NCBI RefSeq assembly: GCF_003182595.1
Contig: NZ_PDNZ01000001.1
Location: 248,001-312,000 of the forward strand
Direction of reading: 5' to 3'
DNA from: Prosthecochloris marina
GTDB taxonomy: Bacteria; Bacteroidota; Chlorobiia; Chlorobiales; Chlorobiaceae
Length of the DNA stretch: 64,000 bases
Shown here one piece after another: positions 1 to 8,942 of this stretch. Positions within the stretch are counted from its first letter, which is position 1. Each line of letters opens with the position of its first letter. A program made the position numbers and the translations under genes. Under the pieces are notes generated by a model. It saw only the letters and a program-made list of their open reading frames with translations. It was not told the origin of the DNA and searched no databases.

Positions 1-483
1 CTGATCACATTGAAAGGTGCTGGATCGGTCGCCCGTTTCAACTCCGTTCTGGTTTCTACCGAAAACACTTTCATGGACGTCGGCAATCGAGTTATCCTCG
101 ATGCAGCTGATACCAGAACAGAAATCATCTCACATGCGATTGCCGCAGGTGGACACATTATTGCGCGTGGACATATCCAGGCAAACTGCTCCCCGGCAAA
201 AGGACATCTCGAATGTCAGGGCTTGTTGCTCAATAACGGCATCATACAAGCCATTCCGGAACTCGACGGACGCGCCGAAGGCGTTGAGCTTTCGCACGAA
301 GCCGCTGTTGGAAAAATCGCCAAAGAAGAACTTGAATACCTCATGATCCGTGGACTGGACGAAGAAGAAGCAAGTTCAGCAATTGTTCGAGGGTTCCTTA
401 ACATCGACATCATGGGCTTACCGCCTGAATTGAAAACAGAAATAGACAAAGCCGTTACCGAAAGTGAAAAAAGCATGTTTTAA
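1..483 (+). CDS. SufB/SufD-family Fe-S cluster assembly protein, C-terminal part
   Basis: The frame is open from the first base, so the 5' end lies outside the window and about 160 C-terminal residues are visible. They show the repetitive beta-helix pattern of the SufB/SufD core and end in the short helical tail usual for the family (GLPPELKTEID). SufBD proteins are the cytosolic scaffold on which SufC drives Fe-S cluster assembly. The tail resembles the compact, stand-alone SufBD form of anaerobes more than full-length E. coli SufD, but this cannot be settled without the N-terminus. Any sufC partner would lie upstream. Family assignment is confident; SufB versus SufD is not. Confidence 0.8.
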   Translation: MITLKGAGSVARFNSVLVSTENTFMDVGNRVILDAADTRTEIISHAIAAGGHIIARGHIQANCSPAKGHLECQGLLLNNGIIQAIPELDGRAEGVELSHEAAVGKIAKEELEYLMIRGLDEEEASSAIVRGFLNIDIMGLPPELKTEIDKAVTESEKSMF

Positions 484-487
484 CCCC

Positions 488-1000
488 ATGAAAAGTACGT
501 TATCCTTATCAATCCTGCTCCTGTTTCTTTTTATTACTCCACCTCTGGCCGCCGAGCAAAGGAATGTTGACGGAACTGTTCCCGTTCAGTTCACCGACCT
601 CGCTGAAACAAAAGATCTGTCTGGCCCAAAAGGCCGTATCGCTATCCGCATCGACAACATCAGAAATTCCGAGGGAGCTCTGAACATTGCCCTTTTTACC
701 AGTGAAAAAGGATTTCCTGATAAACCAGAAAAGGCATTTGCTCTTGCAAGTATTGCAACAAAGGAATCACCCGGTGAAATCGTTATAGAAAACATTCCTT
801 ACGGGACCTATGCACTCAGTGTTCTTCATGATGAAAACGAAAATCAAAAAATGGATAAAACCTGGATAGGCAAACCAAAAGAAGGATTCGGAACCTCCAA
901 TAACCCAAAAGTCAGGTTCGGCCCGCCCAAGTTCGATGAATCGGGCTTTGTTCTCGATCGGGAAAACATATCAATGGTGATAGACATGATGTATTTATAG
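488..1000 (+). CDS. DUF2141 periplasmic protein
   Basis: About 170 residues. The ATG at 488 opens directly on a signal peptide (hydrophobic run ending PPLAA). An in-frame GTG at 464 would add eight residues and overlap the SufBD gene. The mature domain carries the DUF2141 hallmarks: an early strand about 'ALNIALFTSEKGF', then GTYALSVLHDENENQKMD and a late EGFGTSNN segment. DUF2141 proteins are exported and of unknown biochemical function. The gene starts five bases after the SufBD stop and precedes the YnbE-like lipoprotein, so it may be co-transcribed with both. Nothing catalytic is visible. Confidence 0.8.
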   Translation: MKSTLSLSILLLFLFITPPLAAEQRNVDGTVPVQFTDLAETKDLSGPKGRIAIRIDNIRNSEGALNIALFTSEKGFPDKPEKAFALASIATKESPGEIVIENIPYGTYALSVLHDENENQKMDKTWIGKPKEGFGTSNNPKVRFGPPKFDESGFVLDRENISMVIDMMYL

Positions 1001-1033
1001 CGATATTTTCACCACATAGTAAACCGGAAAAAT

Positions 1034-1240
1034 ATGAAAACAACACCATCCATCGCAAAAGGGTCCATGATAGGCCTTTTATGCAGTATTGCCCTCATCT
1101 CCTGCAAACCAACGGTCAAAGTCGAGGCGCCGGAAAAACCCATAACGATCAACATGAATATCAAGATCGATCATGAAATAAGGGTAAGGCTCGACAAGGA
1201 CATCGAGAACATGCTCGATGAAAGAACAGATATTTTTTAA
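1034..1240 (+). CDS. ynbE: YnbE-like small outer-membrane lipoprotein
   Basis: A 68-residue lipoprotein. It has a signal peptide with lipobox LISC, acylated Cys at residue 24, followed by the YnbE signature of a short KPTVKVEAPEKPI stretch and NMNIKIDHEIRV. In E. coli YnbE is the outer-membrane partner that joins the TamB-like protein YdbH to make an intermembrane lipid bridge, with YdbL modulating the complex. Here the three genes lie together in the order ynbE, ydbL, ydbH, which strongly supports the call. The last residues are charged and probably lie in the periplasm. Confidence 0.85.
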   Translation: MKTTPSIAKGSMIGLLCSIALISCKPTVKVEAPEKPITINMNIKIDHEIRVRLDKDIENMLDERTDIF

Positions 1241-1255
1241 CCAGGGAGGTCTGAC

Positions 1256-1612
1256 ATGAAAACATCAACATTTACACCTGCATCTCGTAGCCTGAAAACA
1301 TTTGTGCTTTTCATAACGTTACTGCTCTCATTCAGTCCCGGACTTTTTGCAATCGATCTCCAAACCGCCCTTTCAAAAGGTCTGGCTGGAGAAGTTGATA
1401 ACGGTTATCTCGCCATTCCACCCGGAGCGACAAAGGAGGCACAGCCACTCGTGAGCTCAGTCAACAACCAACGGCGCACCGCTTATGCTTCCCTTGCGAA
1501 AAAAAATGGTGTCTCTCCTGAAATCGCCGGCCAAGCAACGTTTGAAAAGCGCTATCCTGAATTTCCAGCTGGAACCTGGGTAAAGATTCAGGGAAGGTGG
1601 ATGCAAAAGTAA
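1256..1612 (+). CDS. ydbL: YdbL-family (DUF1318) periplasmic protein
   Basis: 118 residues with an N-terminal signal peptide cleaved near FA-IDLQ. The start is well supported by GGGAGG about six bases upstream of the ATG. The mature part matches DUF1318: it begins 'LQTALSKGLAGEVDNGYLA', followed by a helical stretch with NNQRRTAYASLAKKNG, and ends in the WVKIQGRW motif. YdbL is a soluble periplasmic protein reported to control proper YdbH-YnbE interaction. It lies 15 bases after ynbE and 10 bases before ydbH, so the three are clearly one operon. Confidence 0.85.
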   Translation: MKTSTFTPASRSLKTFVLFITLLLSFSPGLFAIDLQTALSKGLAGEVDNGYLAIPPGATKEAQPLVSSVNNQRRTAYASLAKKNGVSPEIAGQATFEKRYPEFPAGTWVKIQGRWMQK

Positions 1613-1622
1613 ACTGTTCACC

Positions 1623-3752
1623 GTGAAATGGGTATTACGCATTTTCATTGCCGCACTGCTTGTCATCATTACTGTTACAGCAGTTGCATGGCTTACGTTT
1701 CCTCGATATGCCCAGTCTTTGATCGACAGGGCCGTCGAGGGAACAAATATCAGTATACAGATAAGCAATTCCGGCTTACAAGGTCTCTCCGGAATAACAT
1801 TCGACAGGCTCGAGGCTGTATTCGATACTCCGCCCGATTCATGCACAAACAGTTCTGCCAGATATCGGCTTACTGTTCATAACGGCAAACTGCACTGGAA
1901 AAGCCTGCAAAACAACAATTCCAGTGCAACCGGATTGATTCCGAAAATTCTATCTCTCGATCTTGAACTTGAAGCTGACTCGATCAACATCGTTCAGGAG
2001 GGGGGATTGTCGTTCAAAGAAAGCAATCCTTCTGTGACAGGGAATGTGAATATTACCCGAAAGGAGGGATTAACCTTTACTTTTGAACCGGAATCGTTCC
2101 AATACGGTATTGAAAACGGTTCTCTCGCTATAAACAACCTCAGATTCGAAGGTATCAACTACAGGTTCACGATCGACCGCAAAGGCGAATGGATCCAAAA
2201 ACCTGCTCTTCTCAGCGTTGCTTCCCTGCATTCAGATGGTCAATCAGTTCCTCTCGCCAATTTTGAAGCACTTTTCGGTTTCACCCAGGACCCGGAAAAC
2301 ATTTGCGGAATAACTTTTAAAGAATGCTCTGTCGACCTGTTCGGTCTCAGGGCAAAAACACCGAGAATAGATTATGATCCGCTCGAAGAGGAAACCAGTT
2401 TCACCCTGCTCCTGGATAGCCTGCCACTTGAAAAACTACCCGGTTTCAAGGGAACCGAACCCGACAGGCCTTTCGCCAAAGGAGAATTGAGCGGATCCAT
2501 ACCGATAGAGTTCCGAGATTCCGTGATCAGAATTCACAATGCGACCATTCGAGCAAATCCCGGCACAAAACTGATGTATTACTCCCTGGAAGGCCTCCCC
2601 TGGCTTTCCATTATCACTCCAGCAAGCAAAAATCCACATGATCTTTTTACCAATCTCAACGCGACCTTTGCTCTGAACAACGAGAATGCAAACCTTCCGG
2701 GTATAGCATTAAAAAGCCTATCCACCGGTTTTCTCGGCGGAACCCTGAGTTCAGGACCTGCTGTCTATGACGCAGCCCGGCAAAAACAGTCTTTCATTTT
2801 GAAATTGGAAAACATTCACCTGCCCGAACAAATGCGCCTGCATGGTGACTTCAAAGGATCTCTGAAAGGAGAAGTCAGCGGTACGGTACCGCTGAGCATA
2901 ATGGAGGGAAAATTTGCGATAAACAATGCTCGTCTGTCGTCCAAAGGCAATGGCTCCATTCTTCACACTCCTCCTCGTCAGAAAAAAGGTGAAAAGGATA
3001 CTATTTTCAGTTCGCAAACATCCGATGCCACTTACACATACAGTGAGCCCGACTTACAGCTCTCTCGAGATACTGAAGGAAAAACAACAATCGACTTCGA
3101 GCTGAAACAAATGACACGCAAAACATCAGGAGGGACGTTGGAGCTGTTGTCCCCAAAAGGAATCCTTGACCTCTGGCATGTAAAAAACAACCCATCCATG
3201 ATTTCCCTTTCAGAGTTCTCAGCAGGATTTATGGATGGCCTGGTTGCGATAGAACATGTAGATTTCGACATGGCAAAACATACGGCAGAAACAGAACTGA
3301 TTTTAGACCGTATACCCCTGCAGAAACTGCTTGACCTGCAAGGCATGAAAAAAATCTATGCGACAGGAACTGTTCGTGGAAAAATCCCGGTGATTATCAA
3401 AGATCAGCTTTTTGAAATCCCCACAGGTAATATGGATGCCGATCAAACCGGCCAGATAATCTATTCAACAACCCCCGAGGAAAGGGCGGCTGCAAACGAA
3501 AGTTTGAAACTTACTTATGAAGCTTTGAGTAATTTTCTTTATTCCGAACTGATCTCCTCTATCAGTATGAGCCCGGATGGACAATCAGTTATTCGTCTTC
3601 AACTGAAAGGTGTCAACCCCTCATTCCAGGAAGGTAGGCCTATCCACCTTAACCTGAATGTCGAACAGAATCTGCTTGAATTGTTGAAAAGTCTTACTAT
3701 ATCGACCAGTATCGAACAAGCAATTTCTGAAAAAGCCTTGCAACAGCAATAA
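1623..3752 (+). CDS. ydbH: YdbH-like AsmA/TamB-type intermembrane protein
   Basis: 709 residues starting with GTG. One N-terminal membrane anchor (about residues 5-27) is followed by a long, repetitive beta-rich region typical of the AsmA/TamB/YdbH bridge proteins, including the paired motif 'LDSLPLEKLPGF' / 'LDRIPLQKLLDL' found twice (about residues 270 and 560), each followed by 'G.L.G.IP'. The C-terminus ends in the YdbH-type domain that contacts YnbE in E. coli. It is expected to sit in the inner membrane and carry glycerophospholipids through the periplasm. The length is somewhat below the roughly 880 residues of the E. coli protein. Neighbouring ynbE and ydbL support the function. Confidence 0.8.
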   Translation: MKWVLRIFIAALLVIITVTAVAWLTFPRYAQSLIDRAVEGTNISIQISNSGLQGLSGITFDRLEAVFDTPPDSCTNSSARYRLTVHNGKLHWKSLQNNNSSATGLIPKILSLDLELEADSINIVQEGGLSFKESNPSVTGNVNITRKEGLTFTFEPESFQYGIENGSLAINNLRFEGINYRFTIDRKGEWIQKPALLSVASLHSDGQSVPLANFEALFGFTQDPENICGITFKECSVDLFGLRAKTPRIDYDPLEEETSFTLLLDSLPLEKLPGFKGTEPDRPFAKGELSGSIPIEFRDSVIRIHNATIRANPGTKLMYYSLEGLPWLSIITPASKNPHDLFTNLNATFALNNENANLPGIALKSLSTGFLGGTLSSGPAVYDAARQKQSFILKLENIHLPEQMRLHGDFKGSLKGEVSGTVPLSIMEGKFAINNARLSSKGNGSILHTPPRQKKGEKDTIFSSQTSDATYTYSEPDLQLSRDTEGKTTIDFELKQMTRKTSGGTLELLSPKGILDLWHVKNNPSMISLSEFSAGFMDGLVAIEHVDFDMAKHTAETELILDRIPLQKLLDLQGMKKIYATGTVRGKIPVIIKDQLFEIPTGNMDADQTGQIIYSTTPEERAAANESLKLTYEALSNFLYSELISSISMSPDGQSVIRLQLKGVNPSFQEGRPIHLNLNVEQNLLELLKSLTISTSIEQAISEKALQQQ

Positions 3753-3801
3753 TACATCTTGACCTCATTATATTAAAATTTTAAAAACGGAGAATGTACT
3801 T

Positions 3802-4401
3802 TTGACACATCTACTGATCCCCCTCGTCGCTTTGACTATACTGACCGGTTCTATCCCGTCAAATACAGGGCCATACGGCAGCCATCCGATTCTCCGGCTT
3901 TTTTCACAAGAAAAAGACGAAAGCGCAAAAGACACCGCCCTGGTTGAAAAAAAAGAACACGCCAGCGAACACACCAGCATGTATCTGCAAATCTGGACAG
4001 GAAGCGGAACCATCGCTCAACAAAACCTGTTTACCTTCAATGAAAAAGCCACTATTGGTAGTAGCCGTGAAAAACTGAACTGGTGGTTTCGATTGCAAAG
4101 GGACAATAAAGCAGAGTTCGCTGTCTGGCAGGTGGCTGAATCTCCGTTCACCAACACTCTGCTTGACTGGAAAAAACCCGACGGGTTCGTAGCAAGCGGC
4201 CCGGTTATAAGTCAATTCGATCTTGGAAATATCAATTTTTTCGAGATTGAATTCGAGGAATTCGTCGATGTGCAAGCCGGTGAAACCTCAAAAAAAGCCA
4301 TAACCTATTATATTCGTGTTATTGCACTCGATGCCATGGGTGAACCTGTAGGCTCCCCTTCGAATACAGTCATAGCCTACTACGGACCACTCGACACGTG
4401 A
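3802..4401 (+). CDS. Hypothetical secreted protein
   Basis: 199 residues read from a TTG at 3802, with a purine-rich GGAG site about nine bases upstream. The first 18 residues are hydrophobic and could be a signal peptide. A polar, charged linker with many Lys, Glu and Ala residues follows (about 35-58), then a beta-rich domain with aromatic patches (NWWFRLQ, AVWQVAES) and a terminal fibronectin-like strand pair (ITYYIRVIALDAMGEPVG). I do not recognise the family. It follows ydbH by about 50 bases and may belong to the same transcript. Confidence 0.6.
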   Translation: MTHLLIPLVALTILTGSIPSNTGPYGSHPILRLFSQEKDESAKDTALVEKKEHASEHTSMYLQIWTGSGTIAQQNLFTFNEKATIGSSREKLNWWFRLQRDNKAEFAVWQVAESPFTNTLLDWKKPDGFVASGPVISQFDLGNINFFEIEFEEFVDVQAGETSKKAITYYIRVIALDAMGEPVGSPSNTVIAYYGPLDT

Positions 4402-4507
4402 AACTCGTTTTGCCCGCAGAAAAATTCCGAACGATGAAAACAGACTGCGATTTTGCGTATATTATACACTGAAAAATCCCAACCCCCTCAATTCGAATTC
4501 ATATCGT

Positions 4508-5092
4508 ATGAAATGGAAGGATCTTCTTTCAGTGGAAATCGACTATACATACGGCGTAACAGACCACCTTATAAGCCTGGTCCGGGATGATGAACTGGAC
4601 TGGAAACCCGATCACGGAAGCAACTGGATGAGTATGGGGCAACTGCTCATGCATATGACCGATGCATGTGGCAGTACTTTCGACGGACTGATCAGCGGGG
4701 CATGGGATATCCGCGAAGAATATGCGCTGAATGACCTTGACATGCAACAGATTTTCCCACCGGCCAACATGCTCCCCATGATCAACACCGTAGCAGATGC
4801 AAGAAAACTGCTTTCCGAAGATCGAAAGCTCGCCTTGAAAAGCCTAAAAAAATGCACAGAAGAAGAGCTGGCCGGCAAGTATGCACCGGCTCCCTGGACA
4901 AGACATCCCATGATACTCGGCCAGCGTCTTTTACATATGATATTGCATCTCAACCAGCACAAAGAGCAGCTATACTACTATCTTAAAATGACAGGCAGAT
5001 CCGTAAACACATGTGATCTATACGGAATGAGCTGCGATATCTACCCAGGAAAACAACTGAAAGATCAAGAGAAAAACCCATCATCCATCTGA
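4508..5092 (+). CDS. DinB superfamily protein
   Basis: 194 residues forming the four-helix DinB/YfiT fold. The visible hallmarks are the first metal-ligand region (LLMHMTD, about residue 47) and the paired C-terminal histidines in HLNQHKEQL (about residue 150), which together would make the usual three-His metal site. The W.PD stretch after the first helix is also typical. Members include thiol transferases using bacillithiol or mycothiol, and many uncharacterised proteins, so substrate cannot be assigned. It stands alone between the YdbH region and the repeat protein. No signal peptide, so it is cytosolic. Confidence 0.8.
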   Translation: MKWKDLLSVEIDYTYGVTDHLISLVRDDELDWKPDHGSNWMSMGQLLMHMTDACGSTFDGLISGAWDIREEYALNDLDMQQIFPPANMLPMINTVADARKLLSEDRKLALKSLKKCTEEELAGKYAPAPWTRHPMILGQRLLHMILHLNQHKEQLYYYLKMTGRSVNTCDLYGMSCDIYPGKQLKDQEKNPSSI

Positions 5093-5319
5093 TCCTCCCT
5101 TCATCCATGCCAACTCGCCTACCCACAAAAATGTAATAAATTCACCTATTCCCACATTTCAGTATTCTTTTTCCATTCTTCCTCCCAATCTGATAATATC
5201 ATAACCAATTTCATTACAACACATTAATCGAAAAACAACAGTCTGGCACATATTTTGATGTTAAACGTTTAGAAGATGTTTTCACAAGTCCTGACTTTCA
5301 AGCACTCAACTCATTTGCC

Positions 5320-6249
5320 ATGACATCCATCGACACTCTTTACGGTCGGCTCGCCGGAGTAACGTTCGATCCACTTTTTTCCACCAAAAAAGTTGACGGC
5401 TGTATTGTCTCGAAAAAAAACATTCTCACCACTCCGTTCGGTGAACTCATACCGCAATTCGAAACCGAAGATATTGGAAGACGATCAAAAAAACCCGTCT
5501 ATTTCTTCAAAAGCGGGGCTGTCAAATCACTCCCGCTCCAACATCAGACAAAGGTAAAAACACCTTTCGGAGAAATTCCAGCCGAACTGATCACGTTTTA
5601 CGAAAGCGGGGCCATTAAAAGAATATTTCCACTTGACGGGAAGCTCAGCGGTTTCTGGTCATGGCAGAATGAGTTGACGCTTGCAGAGGAATCAACATTG
5701 GACACGCCAACCGGATACATAAAAGCCAAGTTGCTATCGCTACAGTTCTATGAACAGGGGGGACTCAAAAGCCTGACACTATGGCCGGGCGAGAAAGCAA
5801 CAATCTCAACCCCATATGGGGAAAAAGTGTTCAGAAAAGGTGCTGCATTTTACGAAAACGGAACGTTGCGCTCCTTCGAACCGCAGAAAAAAACGGAAAT
5901 ACCAACACCTATCGGCATAATGATAGCGTTCGACAATGAACCTAACGGAATACATGGCGATCTGAACTCACTTCAGTTCAACAAAGATGGGCTGGTCTCT
6001 GGTCTCAGCACAATAGACAATGAAGTATCAGTATATTTTCCAGGTGGCGGCAAACAAATTTTCAAACCGGGAGTGAAAAACAACGTATGCGGAGATGAAC
6101 GCAAAATCAGCGTACCACTGAAAATACGTTTTGAAAAAGATGCTGTTTTTTTCAACAACAGCGCGCCTTTCAGGCTCGATCTTTATTCGTTCGATGTAAG
6201 AAAACATTCGCTCAAAACGAGTTTGCCTGCTTATGCATGCACCGGTTAA
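5320..6249 (+). CDS. Repeat protein with TPFGE / FYESGAIKR units
   Basis: 309 residues made of about six degenerate repeats of roughly 45 residues. Each pairs a 'TP[FY]GE' turn with a 'FYE.G.[IL]' strand and a short K.L or R.F stretch, a layout recalling MORN-like or antitoxin-type repeat proteins. I do not recognise a named family or function. The ATG at 5320 has no clear ribosome site. The frame stays open upstream to about 5197 and that stretch reads like coding sequence (GTYFDVKRLEDVF) but holds no ATG, GTG or TTG, so the true start is uncertain. The stop overlaps the convergent flavoprotein gene by four bases. Confidence 0.65.
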   Translation: MTSIDTLYGRLAGVTFDPLFSTKKVDGCIVSKKNILTTPFGELIPQFETEDIGRRSKKPVYFFKSGAVKSLPLQHQTKVKTPFGEIPAELITFYESGAIKRIFPLDGKLSGFWSWQNELTLAEESTLDTPTGYIKAKLLSLQFYEQGGLKSLTLWPGEKATISTPYGEKVFRKGAAFYENGTLRSFEPQKKTEIPTPIGIMIAFDNEPNGIHGDLNSLQFNKDGLVSGLSTIDNEVSVYFPGGGKQIFKPGVKNNVCGDERKISVPLKIRFEKDAVFFNNSAPFRLDLYSFDVRKHSLKTSLPAYACTG

Positions 6250-7538
6250 CGAACCGACCAACCCGCAAGCCAACCCGTTGAAAATGCCGCCTGGAGATTG
6301 AACCCTCCAATTTCACCAGTGTAGTCAAGAAGTTCTCCGCAAAGAAAGAGGTTTCTGCATTTCTTTGACTCCATGGTTTTCGGATTCACTTCTTTCAAGA
6401 CTACCCCGCCAGCCGAAACCTCTCCGGCCTCAAGAGGAATTGCCTTAACAAGGCCAAAAGCAAAATTCTGCAGGACAAGCTCGAGTGACCGCCTTGCTTT
6501 TTTAGTGAGGTTCCCCCATTTCTCTTCCTGATCGATACCTGACCGCTGCATAATCAGGGGAACAAAGGAAGAAGGAATAGTGGTCTGCTGTTGAAGAAAC
6601 CTGCGTATCAACTGTCCCCCTTTCGCAAATGCATGCTCCTGCAGTTTTTTCCCAAGGGTTTCTGCAGAACAATTCGGGAAAAAATCAATCATTACCCGGC
6701 TCTCACCTGCCTCTACCCGCATCTCAGCCACTTCACGAGAAAGAGACAAACAGGCAGGCCCAGACAAGCCCTTGTGCGTTATCAGCAGGTCTCCGGTTCG
6801 AGCAACACTGTTACTATCCGTTTCAACCTTCAGGGTGACATCCCGAAGAGAAACCCCCACAAGCGTCCGTGAAGGAGCATTGTCAAGATATATCGGTGCA
6901 AGAGCGGGCAGTGGTTTCGTTATCTTATGACCGAAGGAACACGCGATTTTCAAACCATCTCCCTGAGTACCGGTTTGAGGGTACGAAACTCCACCTGTAG
7001 CCACTACCAGCATATCCGCACTGAATTCTCGCGTTTCAGTCATAATCCTGAAAACACCATTCAAGTTCTCAACACGCTTCACCCTTTCACCTGTAAGCAC
7101 CTGTATCAACGAGCTCTCGAGTTCTCTCTCGAAGACTTTCAGGACATCATCGGCACGCCCTGATCCAGGAAACACTCTGCCATCATAGCGAACAACCGTT
7201 CGCAACCCCTGGCGTTCAAGCAGTTCCAGCAGATCTTTATTGGAAAAAGCATAAAGAGCATGTCGCAAAAAACGCTGTTCGGACTTGCGAAAAAAGCCTT
7301 TTTCGAGCAGCTCATCAACCGTTCCATCGTGAGTGATGTTACACTTACCTCCCCCCGAAATGCCAATCTTTACCCCGGGCCGCCGATTCCGCTCGAGAAT
7401 AGTTACCTGAAAGTCCTTATCAGCAAAGCCACAACTACGGGCTTTTTTCCTTGCAGCAATGGCGGCACACATGCCAGAAGACCCACCACCGATGATGAGG
7501 ACATCAGAATGCACTGTATCAGAAATCTTCCGCATCAA
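6246..7538 (-). CDS. HI0933/BaiN-like NAD(P)/FAD-dependent oxidoreductase
   Basis: 430 residues. A dinucleotide-binding Rossmann motif IIGGGSSGMCAA opens the protein (about residues 15-26). The family motif GISGGGKCN follows near residue 60, then VATGGVSYPQTGTQGDG near residue 180, and the C-terminal FAD segment with 'GELLDYTGEIGGFNLQAAF'. These mark the HI0933/YhiN/BaiN family of cytosolic flavoproteins. Bile-acid-dehydratase-linked BaiN and aminoacetone oxidase are the named members, but most are of unknown substrate. It is the last gene of the ABC export operon, 19 bases after the HlyD adaptor, although no functional link is evident. Confidence 0.85.
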   Translation of the reverse strand: MMRKISDTVHSDVLIIGGGSSGMCAAIAARKKARSCGFADKDFQVTILERNRRPGVKIGISGGGKCNITHDGTVDELLEKGFFRKSEQRFLRHALYAFSNKDLLELLERQGLRTVVRYDGRVFPGSGRADDVLKVFERELESSLIQVLTGERVKRVENLNGVFRIMTETREFSADMLVVATGGVSYPQTGTQGDGLKIACSFGHKITKPLPALAPIYLDNAPSRTLVGVSLRDVTLKVETDSNSVARTGDLLITHKGLSGPACLSLSREVAEMRVEAGESRVMIDFFPNCSAETLGKKLQEHAFAKGGQLIRRFLQQQTTIPSSFVPLIMQRSGIDQEEKWGNLTKKARRSLELVLQNFAFGLVKAIPLEAGEVSAGGVVLKEVNPKTMESKKCRNLFLCGELLDYTGEIGGFNLQAAFSTGWLAGWSVR

Positions 7539-7557
7539 ACATTCCCATCGACTTTTT

Positions 7558-8730
7558 TTATTTGCCCCTTTTCATCACTTTCACCCGCATTCCTTCCTCG
7601 AGATCATTCGTCGGATGCACCACGACGACATCCTCCTCTTCAAGGCCGTCGAGAACTTCAGCATAGTAAGTCCCACGCATTCCTATTGTTATCGGTTGCC
7701 TTACTGCCTTGCCTTTTTTGATCACAAAAACATTCCACCCCTGGTCACCCCGAAAAATACTGCTGATAGGCACCTGTAGAATACCCTCATCTTGCCACAG
7801 TATAATCTTTGCCTGTATACGGTAATTGTCGCCAAGCCTTGATTCCGGCTCTTCCAGATCAACAATGATGTTGACCCGTTTCTCCTCGATACCCAGTGAC
7901 GAAATTTTCGTAAACGCAGCAGGCTCGACAGTTTTGACAAACCCTTTGAGCGCAGTGCTCCCTCCCCACTCCTCGATCTGTACGTTCATCCCACGTTCAA
8001 CCCTGACTGCATCCGAAGAAAGAACATCGATGACCACTTCAATATCTTCCGGATTGCCCATCTCAACCAGTGGAGTTCCGGCAGAAACAACGCGCTCGCT
8101 TTTTTCAAACACCCTCAACACCCTGCCGCTGTCGGGCGCAAGAATATCAACGGTGTTGCCGCTTCCCGGCTTACCGATAACTGAACGGGCTGCTTCCAGG
8201 TCATAGCGGGCTGACTCCACGTTGAGCAGAGCTGCCTGGTGCTGTTTTTGAAGAACCTGCCAGGCCGTTTTTACATCCTCAAAGGTCTCGGCTGCAACAG
8301 CCCCTTTCCTGTAGAGATTTTTGTAGCGGTTGTATTTTCTGGCCGCCTGGTCCAGATCAACTTTGACCTGCCGTTCACTTGCACGGGCGGCTTCAAGCAC
8401 AGCTTCTGCCGAACGGGATCTGGCTTCGGCTTCCTCAAACTCGCGGGTATTGAGCGGGGGAGGTGTCACACGGGCGACAACACTGTTTTTTTGCACAAAA
8501 TCACCCTCTTCAAGTGTAATGCGCTCTACCCTGCCGTTCACCGGGGAAGCAACAGTAAAGCTGTCGCGCACTCTTGTCATGCCCTCGCCGTCAAGGGTCA
8601 CTGTCAGTTCCCCTCTCCGGATAGATTCAGAATCAACCTGTAAGGGCGACGGCATCATCACAAATATCAAAATACCGGCAACAACCACCCCCGAGATTGC
8701 CGCAATACGCTGTGTCTTTGAAAGTTTCAT
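7558..8730 (-). CDS. HlyD/MacA-type periplasmic adaptor subunit
   Basis: 390 residues. It has one N-terminal membrane anchor (residues 9-27), then a lipoyl/barrel-sandwich half-motif with 'VERITLEEGDFVQKNSVVARV', a long Ala/Glu/Arg-rich coiled-coil hairpin (about 95-180), the second lipoyl half (VDILAPDSGRVLRVFEK) and the C-terminal beta-barrel domains. This is the adaptor that links an inner-membrane ABC exporter to an outer-membrane channel. The ABC permease and ATPase lie just upstream on the same strand, so this is the MacA-like member of a three-part exporter. No TolC-type gene is present nearby, so a channel encoded elsewhere is probably used. Confidence 0.85.
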   Translation of the reverse strand: MKLSKTQRIAAISGVVVAGILIFVMMPSPLQVDSESIRRGELTVTLDGEGMTRVRDSFTVASPVNGRVERITLEEGDFVQKNSVVARVTPPPLNTREFEEAEARSRSAEAVLEAARASERQVKVDLDQAARKYNRYKNLYRKGAVAAETFEDVKTAWQVLQKQHQAALLNVESARYDLEAARSVIGKPGSGNTVDILAPDSGRVLRVFEKSERVVSAGTPLVEMGNPEDIEVVIDVLSSDAVRVERGMNVQIEEWGGSTALKGFVKTVEPAAFTKISSLGIEEKRVNIIVDLEEPESRLGDNYRIQAKIILWQDEGILQVPISSIFRGDQGWNVFVIKKGKAVRQPITIGMRGTYYAEVLDGLEEEDVVVVHPTNDLEEGMRVKVMKRGK

Positions 8731-8942
8731 TCTCCTTTTTAATTAAAGCATTTATTCAAAGTCCCACTTGGAATCCCGCAATCCTGCTTCTGCTATCGAA
8801 CCATCCAGCTACCAAGTTAACCGGCCACCATAACACTTAGCACATAACGTTCTCCCCACATTGCTCAGCACCCAACACGGGCACGCATCCCGACATGTCG
8901 GCCCCCCTACAATTTCAATGACTCAACAGATCAACAATCTTC

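Noticed and set aside
5243..5258. Sigma-54-like site TGGCAC-atatt-TTGAT before the repeat protein
   Set aside because: The -12 GC dinucleotide, which is close to invariant, is GA here, and the site falls inside the open upstream frame.
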